Source: Candidatus Heimdallarchaeum endolithica (GTDB taxonomy: Archaea; Asgardarchaeota; Heimdallarchaeia; Heimdallarchaeales; Heimdallarchaeaceae). From it: a DNA stretch of 64,000 nucleotides. The notes under the pieces are model-generated. The model was not told where the DNA came from. It saw only the letters and a list, made by a program, of their open reading frames with translations, and made no database searches. The position numbers and the translations under genes were made by a program. The DNA lies in contig CP084167.1 in assembly GCA_021513715.1 (NCBI GenBank), forward strand, positions 722,117 to 786,116, in the 5' to 3' direction. Every line of letters begins with the position of its first letter. The first letter of the stretch is position 1. Positions 28,692 through 37,246 of this stretch are shown one piece after another.

Positions 28692-28711
28692 TTTTATATA
28701 CCACTTTGGTA
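28692..28711 (+). promoter_or_regulatory. TATA box with overlapping palindromic operator
   Basis: TTTTATATA at 28692-28700 is an archaeal TATA box. It runs directly into TACCA-CTT-TGGTA (28699-28711), a perfect 5-bp inverted repeat with a 3-base spacer. A repressor bound here would block TBP. It lies between the divergent winged-helix gene and the small ORF plus MFS gene. Confidence 0.5.
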
Positions 28712-28766
28712 ATAGTATCACAGTTAAAAGAATTCCAAAATGGAGGAAATTACAGGTGGTGAAAAA

Positions 28767-28898
28767 ATGAAAGGAAGGAGAGAAAAAGGAAGCAGGATTA
28801 AAGAGACAAACAACACTATATGGACATTTAATGGTCACTTTTGTTCAGCAAGTTCTTCAAGAATGAACAATTATAAAATAAGTAGGGAACAGCGATGA
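28767..28898 (+). CDS. Small ORF translationally coupled to the MFS gene
   Basis: 43 aa, basic (MKGRREKGSRIKET...), ending IKYK-like in SREQR. An AGGTGGTGA at 28754-28762 is a strong ribosome-binding site for the ATG at 28767. Its TGA overlaps the start of the MFS gene as ATGA at 28895-28898, the classic sign of translational coupling. It may be a leader peptide whose translation delivers ribosomes to the MFS start. No family recognised; it may also be non-functional. Confidence 0.4.
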   Translation: MKGRREKGSRIKETNNTIWTFNGHFCSASSSRMNNYKISREQR

Positions 28899-30310
28899 GT
28901 CAGGAGATGGAAGAAGTAGTTAAAAAAAACAGAGCAATTTCACTGCTGAAAAGTTGGGACTTTTCAGCCATTTTTTTTGGAGGATTCATAAACAATGTAG
29001 GATCATATTTTACAACTATAGGAATAATATTTTTTGCATTAGAACTGACGAAAGATTTACCCAAAGAAGTAGCTACTCAAGAAGTTGCTCTTTTAACCAC
29101 TTTCACTTTAATACCTATGCTTTTATTGGGTCCAATAGGTGGAGCAATTGCAGACAGAATTGACAGGAAAAAGATATTATATATTACAGATTTAATAGGA
29201 GGGTTTGCTGCGTTCAGTTTGTTTTTTTCTTATAGAATTTGGCATTTATATATTTTTAGTATTATCAACGCTTCAGTCAGACAATTTTTCTATCCTGCAA
29301 AACAAGCATCATTACCCAAGATTGTTAAAAGAGAGCAACTACTCAGTGCTAATGGTTTTATTCAATCTACCCAACAGCTTTCAAGAATAATTGGTCCTTT
29401 AGCTGCAGGTTTTACTGTAGCTGCTTTTGGTTTAAAAATAGCTTTTCTAGTTGATGGTGTATCATATCTAATTTCGAGTCTTATGATTATGACTATTAGC
29501 ACTAATTTAAAACCTAAGAAAAATGGTGAAAGAATCACCATGAATCATGTCTTTACAGACCTTAAAGACGGTTTTAAAATGGTTATGACGGACAAAATTC
29601 TTCGTTTTATAATAATAATATTCTTCTTCACGATTCTTGCCATTGGTTTTCTTGATCCTTTAATCGTTCCCTATATTGACTTTGAATTTGGATTAGGAGA
29701 AAAAGACTTTGGCATGTTAATGAGTTTCTCTGCTGTAAGTGGTATCATTGCTGCTTTAGCCATTTCAGCCAAGAAAGAAATGAAGAGAAAGATCTTATTT
29801 ATGTTGGGAACAATTGTAGTACTTGGATTAATGACATCGATTATTGGAATTGCTCCTTATTTACCAGGTAGTGTAGTCTGGCTTTTTGCAGGTTTTTCAC
29901 TTGTAGGGATGATAAATGTTGGCTTTAATGTACCCTTTAGCACTTTACTTCAAAAAATTGTTCGAAATGAGCATTTAGGAAAAATAAGTGGCATCATTGA
30001 TACTGTTCTAACTATTGCCTCTTTACTAGCAAGTGTATTTGCTGTTATTTTAGCAAGATATGTTTCTATCAGTATAATATTTATCATTATTTCAGGTTTG
30101 ATCATTGTTGCAGGTATAACTGGACTTATGATTAGCAAAACTAGCAATTATGATTATATTGCTAATGAGAGAGAGAAAAGTATGACAAAAGCATTGATTA
30201 AAGAAGAAAAGGAAATTTCAAAGAACCATTTAGACGTAGATAAACTTTTAAATAACTTTTCAGAAGGAGTTAATCCCAACCCTCTTACTGATACTGTTCA
30301 ACAAGATTAG
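28895..30310 (+). CDS. MFS exporter (EntS/macrolide-efflux type)
   Basis: 471 aa with about twelve membrane helices. GPIGGAIADRIDRKKI at about residues 71-86 is the loop 2-3 motif of the MFS_3 group (enterobactin exporter EntS and related efflux proteins), and RQFFYPAKQASLPKIVKREQLLSANG is a conserved block of the same group. A polar ~55-residue cytoplasmic tail follows the last helix. It is controlled by the divergent promoter with the palindrome and preceded by a coupled small ORF. Probable role is efflux of a hydrophobic compound; the substrate is unknown. Confidence 0.82.
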   Translation: MSQEMEEVVKKNRAISLLKSWDFSAIFFGGFINNVGSYFTTIGIIFFALELTKDLPKEVATQEVALLTTFTLIPMLLLGPIGGAIADRIDRKKILYITDLIGGFAAFSLFFSYRIWHLYIFSIINASVRQFFYPAKQASLPKIVKREQLLSANGFIQSTQQLSRIIGPLAAGFTVAAFGLKIAFLVDGVSYLISSLMIMTISTNLKPKKNGERITMNHVFTDLKDGFKMVMTDKILRFIIIIFFFTILAIGFLDPLIVPYIDFEFGLGEKDFGMLMSFSAVSGIIAALAISAKKEMKRKILFMLGTIVVLGLMTSIIGIAPYLPGSVVWLFAGFSLVGMINVGFNVPFSTLLQKIVRNEHLGKISGIIDTVLTIASLLASVFAVILARYVSISIIFIIISGLIIVAGITGLMISKTSNYDYIANEREKSMTKALIKEEKEISKNHLDVDKLLNNFSEGVNPNPLTDTVQQD

Positions 30311-30320
30311 TTTTTAATTA

Positions 30321-30338
30321 TTTTTCCCTCTTTTTTTT
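30321..30338 (+). terminator. T-rich terminator candidate
   Basis: Pyrimidine tract dominated by T shortly after the stop of the MFS gene. Confidence 0.35.
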
Positions 30339-30343
30339 AATTA

Positions 30344-30889
30344 TTAGTACTTCCGCAATAACTTAGACTATCTCACCTCCATACAAATTTGAGCGTAGAT
30401 ACTGTAAGGTGAAATAGAGCGTAACAGGTCTTGAGCGTTTCAAGAGCGGTTTGTTAGACGGTGGAGTGAAAAAAGAAGGGATAACAGAAGAGGGAAAACA
30501 AACATATAAAGTGAGAACGAGAAGAGAAAAACAAAGATACAAGAACCTGACGGAGGGGCTATTGGTAATTGTAGAAATACTGATTCTCTTAAGAAGACGG
30601 TAAGAAATTCCAATACCCAATCTATGACAATACTCGTAGATATGTTAGTCATAACGGTCTTTTTAACCTCTTCTTTTGTTTCTCCTATTTTCCTCTGTCC
30701 TTTGAGAGGAATACTCATCTTTCTTATCCAGTGACAAACTTTTATACTTGTCTACTATATTCTCTTGTGAGTTGAAAGCGTTTTTCTAAAAAACTTTTGA
30801 CAGATTTTAAGAGGTTGAAGTTACAGAGTTTTATATTATTATTGTCAGGCTTTCAACCCATAACTTTTACAATAATTTGGAAGTATTAA
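30344..30889. mobile_element. Possible decayed IS or MITE-like element
   Basis: The ends form an imperfect inverted repeat: TTAGTACTTCC at 30344-30354 and GGAAGTATTAA at 30879-30889 (one mismatch), and AATTAT occurs at both flanks (30339-30344 and 30889-30894). Between them base composition is richer in G and C than the host. Two overlapping minus-strand frames (92 codons from 30718 and 85 codons from 30620) look like pieces of a protein but match no transposase I recognise. The neighbouring IS begins 11 bases further on. A noncoding host region is the alternative. Confidence 0.35.
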
Positions 30890-30899
30890 ATTATATAAA

Positions 30900-31899
30900 G
30901 CATGTCCAAAAATTCTTTTTCACCAACTAAACGGTCCGAAGGAGTAAAAGGTAGTTGTAACAGAGAAGAGAACTGTACAAGGTAGAGAGGATGGTGGAGG
31001 GTAAACGATCAAGGATTGGGGGAAGAGAGAGTTTAAGGAGACCAAAGACGTGTTCAATACTACTACGATACTCGGGATGATGATTACGACGATACAGACC
31101 AGGGTAGAGACGATGAGCTTGAACTATTGGTCCGAGGGGAGGAGGAGAGGGATAACGAGCATTACTTTTTGGGGGAATAACAGGGAAAAAGGAATGTTGG
31201 CTAAGAAGTCCAACGATATTTTCTGTCCAGTAGGCACAGTCTCCATAAAATCGCAAGAAAGGTCTCAAGAGTGCAGAAGGAAGTTTCTGCCAGAGTAAAC
31301 CGAAGACTTTACTATCGTGAGTGTTACTAGCAGAATGAGCGAGAGAGACTATAGCTCGAGAGGGTAAACCAACTATAAGGTGTATCTTCCAGAAAAGTTT
31401 AGAGGTTTTCTTTAGTCCTCCTCTTACCCACTTGAGAAAACGCCAAACAGAAGCTTGACGGATTTTAAACCCTGAACTATCCACTGCCATAGCTTTCAAG
31501 CCTTTTTTCCTCACTATTTCCCTACCTAACTCTATTATCCACTGCTCTAAGATTTTACTTTCTGTCGCTCTCCACACTGCATGAAAAGTAGATTTAGAAG
31601 GAATCTTCTTCATCCACCCCTCTTCTATCAAAAAATCGCATAAAGACAACTTTTCCTCTAACTTCCTCCAAGCTATCCCTTCTATTCTAGCAATGATTGC
31701 TAAAGCCAGTATCACCCATCTTTCTGCTATTCTCTTTCTCCCTCTCTTGCTTTCTCTCGGTTCCTCTTTCACCAGTTTCTTAAGGAAAGGTTCATTAATG
31801 ATTATGAATTCTCTTGCTTTGTGGGGGTCTATGATCTGAAAGAAATTCATACTTCCGACATAAACCCCCACATTAATAAAAATTAATTTTTGGACATGC
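30900..31899 (-). mobile_element. Insertion sequence of about 1.0 kb with 15-bp inverted ends
   Basis: GCATGTCCAAAAATT at 30900-30914 is repeated exactly in inverse at 31885-31899. Both ends are flanked by TTATATAAA/TTTATATAA. Because TTATATAA is its own reverse complement, it cannot be said whether it belongs to the ends or is a target duplication. One transposase gene fills the element, with no visible break, so it may be active. Its base composition differs clearly from the host. Confidence 0.88.
30927..31871 (-). CDS. IS5-like DDE transposase
   Basis: 314 aa. A DDE transposase of the IS4/IS5 superfamily (DDE_Tnp_1 type). The likely catalytic residues are D in AVDSSGFKI (about residue 134), D in FYGDCAYW (about 210) and E in SSIEHVFGLLK (about 278). 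The N-terminal domain has RGRKRIAERWVILALAIIARIEGIAWRKLEE, typical of IS5-group DNA-binding regions. Length is normal for a single-ORF IS5-type enzyme. The reading frame starts about 28 bases inside the right end of the element and shows no breaks. Confidence 0.82.
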   Translation of the reverse strand: MGVYVGSMNFFQIIDPHKAREFIIINEPFLKKLVKEEPRESKRGRKRIAERWVILALAIIARIEGIAWRKLEEKLSLCDFLIEEGWMKKIPSKSTFHAVWRATESKILEQWIIELGREIVRKKGLKAMAVDSSGFKIRQASVWRFLKWVRGGLKKTSKLFWKIHLIVGLPSRAIVSLAHSASNTHDSKVFGLLWQKLPSALLRPFLRFYGDCAYWTENIVGLLSQHSFFPVIPPKSNARYPSPPPLGPIVQAHRLYPGLYRRNHHPEYRSSIEHVFGLLKLSLPPILDRLPSTILSTLYSSLLCYNYLLLLRTV

Positions 31900-31909
31900 T
31901 TTATATAAA
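31900..31909 (+). promoter_or_regulatory. TATA-like box at the IS junction
   Basis: TTTATATAAA directly outside the right end of the IS is a good archaeal TATA box, about 40 bases before the TTG start at 31947. The insertion apparently hit a promoter element and left or duplicated a copy facing the TPR gene. Confidence 0.4.
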
Positions 31910-31946
31910 AAAAATTTAAATATTAAATATTTAAAATATTGTAAGA

Positions 31947-33440
31947 TTGCTTTCGTCATATACTAAAGAATATTTACAACAATTTAGAGAATCACCAAAA
32001 AAAACGATTAATAGATTAAAGTCTAAATTGTCAAAAATTGAAGATGATATCGACAGAATCAACATTCTCTTAACTATTTCCTTTTTTCACATATCACAAG
32101 GTAATTTTCTTGAATCGTTAGAATTTGCGAAAAGAGCTTTAGATCTCTCAAGGAAAGAGAAGGACTTATTTTTGGAAATTCAATCTTTTTTATTAATTGC
32201 AGAAGCTTACTTTTTCCTTGGAAAATTGAATATTGCTTCTCAAAATATTGAACTAATTGAAATACTCCTTCAAGAAGAAGCTTTCAAAGATAAAAAAAAG
32301 CTTTATACTGAACTTCAAGCTCATTTATGTAAAATTAAGGGTAACATCTCATTTAGTAATAGAGAATATAATAATGCTCTTGACTTCTATAAAAAATGTA
32401 GCAGATTATATAAAAAAGTTAAAAACAAAGAAGCAGAAGCAAAAATTCTTTCTAATTTAGGTGTAGTAAATCAAAATATTGGTAAGTATGAAGAAGCAAT
32501 TAACTACCTAAATAAAGCTAAAAAAATATATGAAGATGTAAATGATCATAGAGGAATAGGAATCTGTTTAAACAACATTGCAGAAGTTTATAGAATTCAA
32601 CAAAAATACAAAAAGGCAATTGAATATTACAAACAATCTTTAGAAATAGGAACAAACAAAAATAGTAATTTCATCAGTTTTTTGGCTTATTTTAATTTAG
32701 GTTTAACCTATATGACCATTCAAGAATATGATAAAGCGAAAGTATTTTTTGAAAACAGTGTAAAATTATGTGTTGAAATAGGGAATACTAGTTTCTTAGC
32801 AATGTCTTACTTTTATTTAGGTAGAATAATTATAAATTCTTCAGACTCAAAAGATGTGAATAAATTCATTTTAGAGATAAAAGAACAAGAGTCTATCAAC
32901 AACTCTTCTGAAATAAAATATGTTCATAAAATCCTACTAGCTTTATTCAAATTAAGTTCAGGGAAAAGAATTGAAAGATGTAAAGCGATTAAAATCTTTG
33001 ATGACCTGTTAAATAGCGAAACAAATATTCAAGAATTTTACTTTTACACTGGAATACAACTTTGTAATTTCTTCTTTGAGGAATTATATGCATTTGAAAA
33101 AAAAGAAATACTGGACGAGTTAAATAGCTTTTTCAACCAGATTCTAGAAAAAATTAATGAACATGAAGATTTTATTTTAGGGTTACAAATCATACTATTG
33201 TACATCCATTTCCTAGCTTTAATAGATGAAAGATCAACAATGAATAATTATTACAATAAAACAAGAAAGATGCTTGATAATAAGAATTTAACAAACTTTG
33301 AAAAAATAATGGAAGAGTATTGGAAAATTATTCAAGAAGCAATAGAAGACATAAATTGGAGAGAATACACAATTAAAGAGCGAATGGAACTACTTGGAAT
33401 TAAGAAATTACTGGAAAACACAATCGAACGATTTGTTTAA
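31947..33440 (+). CDS. TPR-repeat protein
   Basis: 497 aa from TTG at 31947. Residues about 35-300 hold seven or so TPR units; clear ones are around AKILSNLGVVNQNIGKYEEA, GIGICLNNIAEVYRIQQKYKKA and FLAYFNLGLTYMTIQEYDKA. The last ~190 residues are helical without an obvious repeat. It lacks the C-terminal longin-like domain of the TPR protein at 1101-2894. Likely a cytoplasmic scaffold; partners unknown. The IS ends 47 bases upstream, so native upstream control may be lost. Confidence 0.75.
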   Translation: MLSSYTKEYLQQFRESPKKTINRLKSKLSKIEDDIDRINILLTISFFHISQGNFLESLEFAKRALDLSRKEKDLFLEIQSFLLIAEAYFFLGKLNIASQNIELIEILLQEEAFKDKKKLYTELQAHLCKIKGNISFSNREYNNALDFYKKCSRLYKKVKNKEAEAKILSNLGVVNQNIGKYEEAINYLNKAKKIYEDVNDHRGIGICLNNIAEVYRIQQKYKKAIEYYKQSLEIGTNKNSNFISFLAYFNLGLTYMTIQEYDKAKVFFENSVKLCVEIGNTSFLAMSYFYLGRIIINSSDSKDVNKFILEIKEQESINNSSEIKYVHKILLALFKLSSGKRIERCKAIKIFDDLLNSETNIQEFYFYTGIQLCNFFFEELYAFEKKEILDELNSFFNQILEKINEHEDFILGLQIILLYIHFLALIDERSTMNNYYNKTRKMLDNKNLTNFEKIMEEYWKIIQEAIEDINWREYTIKERMELLGIKKLLENTIERFV

Positions 33441-33500
33441 TAAGTTCATAGTTCTTAAAAATTAAATTTCTTAAAAAACTAAGTAAAGCATTTAAGATAA

Positions 33501-34334
33501 CTAGAGTTCAATCTCATTACTTAATGACCAGTAGATATTCAGCAACTTAATCAGATTTGTATATACATTCTTTATTTCCTTGTTTTTTAGAATAACTGGC
33601 AATTTAATTTTCAGTTGATGCTTGTCAGCAAAATAGTTAAAGTATAGATAATCAAATATTGGAATATCAATTCTAAAATACTCAAAATCAATAAAAGAAA
33701 CCTGATTTTTTTCAACAATTATATTCAAGGGTACAAGATCTCCATGAATGTAACTAATTTTTATTCTTTCAGATTCCATTGATAGATATAAATTCTTCAA
33801 ACTATTTCTTATTAGAGAAAATTGTTTAGAAATATGTTTAGGGACAGATAAATTCATTTTTTCATAATTATCCAATATAGTTGAATAAAAAGAACTCAAT
33901 TGTGAATACTGTTCCTTATTTTCCTTTAAACTTAAATTATTATAATTATGAACAAATTCAATAGTTTTTACTAATTCTTCTTCTATATTTTTTCTTTCTT
34001 CATTTGTCAAATTAATTATTTCTTTTCCTTTAATGTACTTATAACAGAGAATAGTGGAATTATCAGTCCATATTAACTCAGGAGCAACTTTACCTCCAAA
34101 AAGCTCTAGAGCTCTTTTTTCATTTTGCAGTCTTTTTCTTGCTGATATTATAGGATCATTATTATATATTTTACAAACAGAAAGTGGCTCATCATTTCTG
34201 GATTTTATTATGAATTTAGTATTAGAAAAACCTTTTTCCATTTTTATCCATTTCAGCTTTTCTGAAGAATTGAAATGAAAAAAGATTCTAACTTTTTTAT
34301 TTATTAGCTCAATTTGCTTCTCTGATAAAATCAT
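33501..34334 (-). CDS. APH/choline-kinase-fold kinase, probable thiamine kinase
   Basis: 277 aa. The kinase fold is shown by the catalytic loop YIHGDLVPLNII at about residues 194-205 and the metal-binding DFE at about 216 (VSFIDFEYFRID), as in aminoglycoside and choline phosphotransferases; VCKIYNNDP carries the probable ATP-binding Lys. Its ATG overlaps the stop of the ABC ATPase gene as ATGA, so it is the last gene of the thiamine-uptake operon. In bacteria ThiK, of the same fold, phosphorylates imported thiamine, so thiamine kinase is the most economical role. It is inferred from context; the fold itself is clear. Confidence 0.65.
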   Translation of the reverse strand: MILSEKQIELINKKVRIFFHFNSSEKLKWIKMEKGFSNTKFIIKSRNDEPLSVCKIYNNDPIISARKRLQNEKRALELFGGKVAPELIWTDNSTILCYKYIKGKEIINLTNEERKNIEEELVKTIEFVHNYNNLSLKENKEQYSQLSSFYSTILDNYEKMNLSVPKHISKQFSLIRNSLKNLYLSMESERIKISYIHGDLVPLNIIVEKNQVSFIDFEYFRIDIPIFDYLYFNYFADKHQLKIKLPVILKNKEIKNVYTNLIKLLNIYWSLSNEIEL

Positions 34335-35428
34335 AACAAAATCACTTTTTCTAAAGATATTTCAAGAGTTACATTTTGATTAGCTTTTAGAGATTTAACT
34401 AGTTCCTTGTCTTCAGTGTCAACTTTTAGATATTCAATATTCTCTCCTTGTATTTCCACTACAATCCTAAAGAGATTTTTTCCTATTTCAATAACTGATT
34501 TTACTAATCCTTTTTGAACAATATTTTCTTGTTTTTTGTTTTTGCTCTTCTGCAACGTTATAATTTTTACTTCTGATGGTGGAATCTTTATTCCTGTAAT
34601 CTTTTTCTTTATTTTAGAACCTGATAGTGGTATTCTCATTTGACCTATTGTTGTATCGAGTATAACCAAACCATCATTTTCTTTATTTATAGAATAGAAG
34701 GAAACAGGAAATACATTTAGACTACCCATTATTTTTGCTGTTAGAAAATTTAGCGGGTTTCTGTCTACATCTATGATTTTCCCTATTTGCTGTATTTTAC
34801 CATCGTACATTATTGCTACTCTATCCCCAATTAACCTAGCTTCTTCTTGATTATGTGTAACATATAGAGTTGTTGTTTCAGTTTCTTTTTGAATTCTTCT
34901 TATAGTTAAAGCAAGAGACTCTCTTCCAGAAGCATCAATACTTGAGAGAGGTTCATCTAGCAAAAGTATTTTAGGATTAGAGACCATACTTCTTGCTAAA
35001 GCTACTCTTTGTTTCTGCCCTCCACTTATTTCGTAGGGATATCTTTCTAGTAAATCTTTAATTTCTGTCAATTTAACGATCCAATCTAACTTTTCATTAA
35101 TCAGATCTTTAGATAGTTTTTTAGCTTTTAGACCAAAAGTGACGTTATCTTTTATTTTCATGTGAGGAAAGAGTATTTGTCCTTGAGGAACGTATCCTAT
35201 ATTTCTTTTTTGAGGAGAAAGGTGTGAGATATCATTTCCATCAACTAAAATTTGTCCTGTTTCATGTTCTAAAATACCCGCTATTACCTTCAATAACGAT
35301 GTTTTTCCACAACCAGATTCACCTAATATTACAACCAGTTCTCCAGATTCTACTTCAAGGTTTAGATTATCTAGAATGTATTTTCGCTGATATCGCATGG
35401 AAAGATCTTTAATTTCTAACTTTGTCAT
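34331..35428 (-). CDS. thiQ: ABC transporter ATPase, thiamine type
   Basis: 365 aa. Walker A GESGCGKTS at about residues 36-44, Q-loop VPQGQILFP, signature ISGGQKQRVALARS, Walker B ILLLDEPLSSID and the switch His in YVTHNQEEA are all intact. The ~130 C-terminal residues after about 235 form a TOBE-like regulatory domain, as in the iron/thiamine/spermidine importer group. It overlaps the kinase gene by four bases and follows the permease gene by six bases. It powers the importer formed with the permease at 35435 and the binding protein at 37203. The thiamine assignment rests on the binding protein and operon. Confidence 0.78.
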   Translation of the reverse strand: MTKLEIKDLSMRYQRKYILDNLNLEVESGELVVILGESGCGKTSLLKVIAGILEHETGQILVDGNDISHLSPQKRNIGYVPQGQILFPHMKIKDNVTFGLKAKKLSKDLINEKLDWIVKLTEIKDLLERYPYEISGGQKQRVALARSMVSNPKILLLDEPLSSIDASGRESLALTIRRIQKETETTTLYVTHNQEEARLIGDRVAIMYDGKIQQIGKIIDVDRNPLNFLTAKIMGSLNVFPVSFYSINKENDGLVILDTTIGQMRIPLSGSKIKKKITGIKIPPSEVKIITLQKSKNKKQENIVQKGLVKSVIEIGKNLFRIVVEIQGENIEYLKVDTEDKELVKSLKANQNVTLEISLEKVILL

Positions 35429-35434
35429 TTCTTT

Positions 35435-37246
35435 TTACACCTTCAACTCTATATCACCAAGTTTCTGAATTACAAGAAACGATATCACTGTAAGAATTAT
35501 CAATATACTTGCCATTGTAGCAGGTAACTGAATTGTTTGGGAGATGATTAGTTTGTAAATAGCAATAGATAATGTACCAAAATTTCCTCTGACTAAAAAG
35601 TTTGTTGCCCCAAATTCGCCTAAACTTATAGCAAAGGAGAATATTCCCCCAACAATTAAACTCTTAACAATTAATGGGAATTCAATCTTTTTGAAAATAA
35701 ACAACCTTGAAGCTCCTAATGTAGAAGCTACATTTAACATTTCAACATCTATTCTATTATATGCTGCAAGGATAGAGCGAGTAGCAAATGGAATGCTAAT
35801 TAACACATGAGAAAGTATAATCAAAACCCAAACATAGTTAAGATATACTTCTGTTGTTCTATACTTCAAAAATAACCCTAAAGCTAAAGTAATGGAAGAA
35901 GTTGCCATAGGTAGAATAATCACGTAGGAAATGAAATTTTCAACAATTGAATGTTTATAATTTCTTATCTTATTATATTTTATTCTCAAAATAAGTACTA
36001 TCAATAATGAAAAAAATAGAGTTATTACTGTTGCTGAAAAAGAAAAGAGGATAGTGTTAATAAGCATTCTAAATGGAGAATTTCCAAGAATTGCCATATA
36101 CTCCGAAGAAAGAAGAGTGATGTACCCCCATAGAGGAGATATACCTTTAGTGAAAGGAATGAAAGATTCTATTATTACTGCTATCATTGGAGAAAAACTG
36201 AAAAACATTACAAAAAGCGTAATCATACTAAGGAAAAGAAAACTTAGTTTTTCCATTAAAGGAGTATTTCTTAATTTGATAGGCTTTGGTTTAATTCCTT
36301 TTTCCTTTCCTCTTGCCATTTGTCTGGTTCTATTTTCAAAAAACAAATAGATTATAATTATCAGAGTATTAATTAATATCTGTATAAGTGCAAGTGAAGA
36401 ACCCTCTGTAAATTTCAGAGAATTTTTTATTAATTTATAGATTCTTACTTCAAGGGTTTGATACTTTACTTCTCCTAAATATAATACTATTGCAAAACTG
36501 TTGAAACAGTAGATGAAAACAAGTAAAGCAGCTGAAACAATGAAATTAATAAGTTGTGGAAAAACTATTTTCCTAAATATTGTTAAATTCTTAACGCCTA
36601 AAGTTTTAGAAACTTCAACTTGTTCATAATCTAGGTTCATCCAAGCAGGAATCATTAGTCTAATTATTACAGACAAGTTATAGAAAACATGAGCTGCAAT
36701 AATTCCTTCCACTGTTCCAAAGATATTAAATAATGATCTATCTGTTTGAAAAATTGCTTTCCAAATAATGTTTAACCACCCATTTTCTCCATAAGTTATT
36801 ACAAAACCTAGAAGAACAACAATTGGAGGTAAAACAAAAGGAACAGTTAATAAGTTAAGAACTAGATCTTTCCCTCTAAATTTGTATTTAGCAAAAAAAT
36901 AGCTCACTGGGATTCCAAAAGATAAGCATATAATTGTTGATATAAACGCTTGGTTAAAACTGAAAGCAAGAAATCTCATATTGCTTGATTGAGTAATAGT
37001 ACTCCAAAAAACAGAAAAAACAGTTGCATCACTTGAATCTCCTTTTTGAAAAGCAAAAGAAAGGATTTTAATCAAGGGTAAATAAAAGAAGGAAAGAAGA
37101 AAAGAGAATAGTGCTATTAAAGCTATTATCATTACCAGTTTTTCTACATGTTTATCTATGCTTCTTTCCATTCTTCTTCTAAAAGATAGTAAAATAACCA
37201 CCTTATCTATTTTTCTTCCTTGTGGAAAAGGACACCAATGAGACAA
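35435..37246 (-). CDS. thiP: ABC transporter permease, thiamine/iron type (two fused halves)
   Basis: 603 aa as open; the ATG at 37171 (MERSIDKHVEK) is the likelier start, since the longer form overlaps the binding-protein gene by 44 bases. About twelve membrane helices form two BPD_transp_1 domains in tandem, as in ThiP and SfuB/FbpB. Each has an EAA loop: EVSKTLGVKNLTIFRKIVFPQL in the first half and VASTLGASRLFIFKKIEFPL in the second. A charged linker with KGIKPKPIKLR separates the halves. It forms the membrane channel for the ATPase downstream. Confidence 0.8.
   Translation of the reverse strand: MSHWCPFPQGRKIDKVVILLSFRRRMERSIDKHVEKLVMIIALIALFSFLLSFFYLPLIKILSFAFQKGDSSDATVFSVFWSTITQSSNMRFLAFSFNQAFISTIICLSFGIPVSYFFAKYKFRGKDLVLNLLTVPFVLPPIVVLLGFVITYGENGWLNIIWKAIFQTDRSLFNIFGTVEGIIAAHVFYNLSVIIRLMIPAWMNLDYEQVEVSKTLGVKNLTIFRKIVFPQLINFIVSAALLVFIYCFNSFAIVLYLGEVKYQTLEVRIYKLIKNSLKFTEGSSLALIQILINTLIIIIYLFFENRTRQMARGKEKGIKPKPIKLRNTPLMEKLSFLFLSMITLFVMFFSFSPMIAVIIESFIPFTKGISPLWGYITLLSSEYMAILGNSPFRMLINTILFSFSATVITLFFSLLIVLILRIKYNKIRNYKHSIVENFISYVIILPMATSSITLALGLFLKYRTTEVYLNYVWVLIILSHVLISIPFATRSILAAYNRIDVEMLNVASTLGASRLFIFKKIEFPLIVKSLIVGGIFSFAISLGEFGATNFLVRGNFGTLSIAIYKLIISQTIQLPATMASILIILTVISFLVIQKLGDIELKV

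Noticed and set aside
30363-30718. Two overlapping minus-strand frames as ordinary genes
   Set aside because: They overlap each other heavily, have no ribosome-binding site or recognisable domain, and lie between inverted ends of a probable remnant element.
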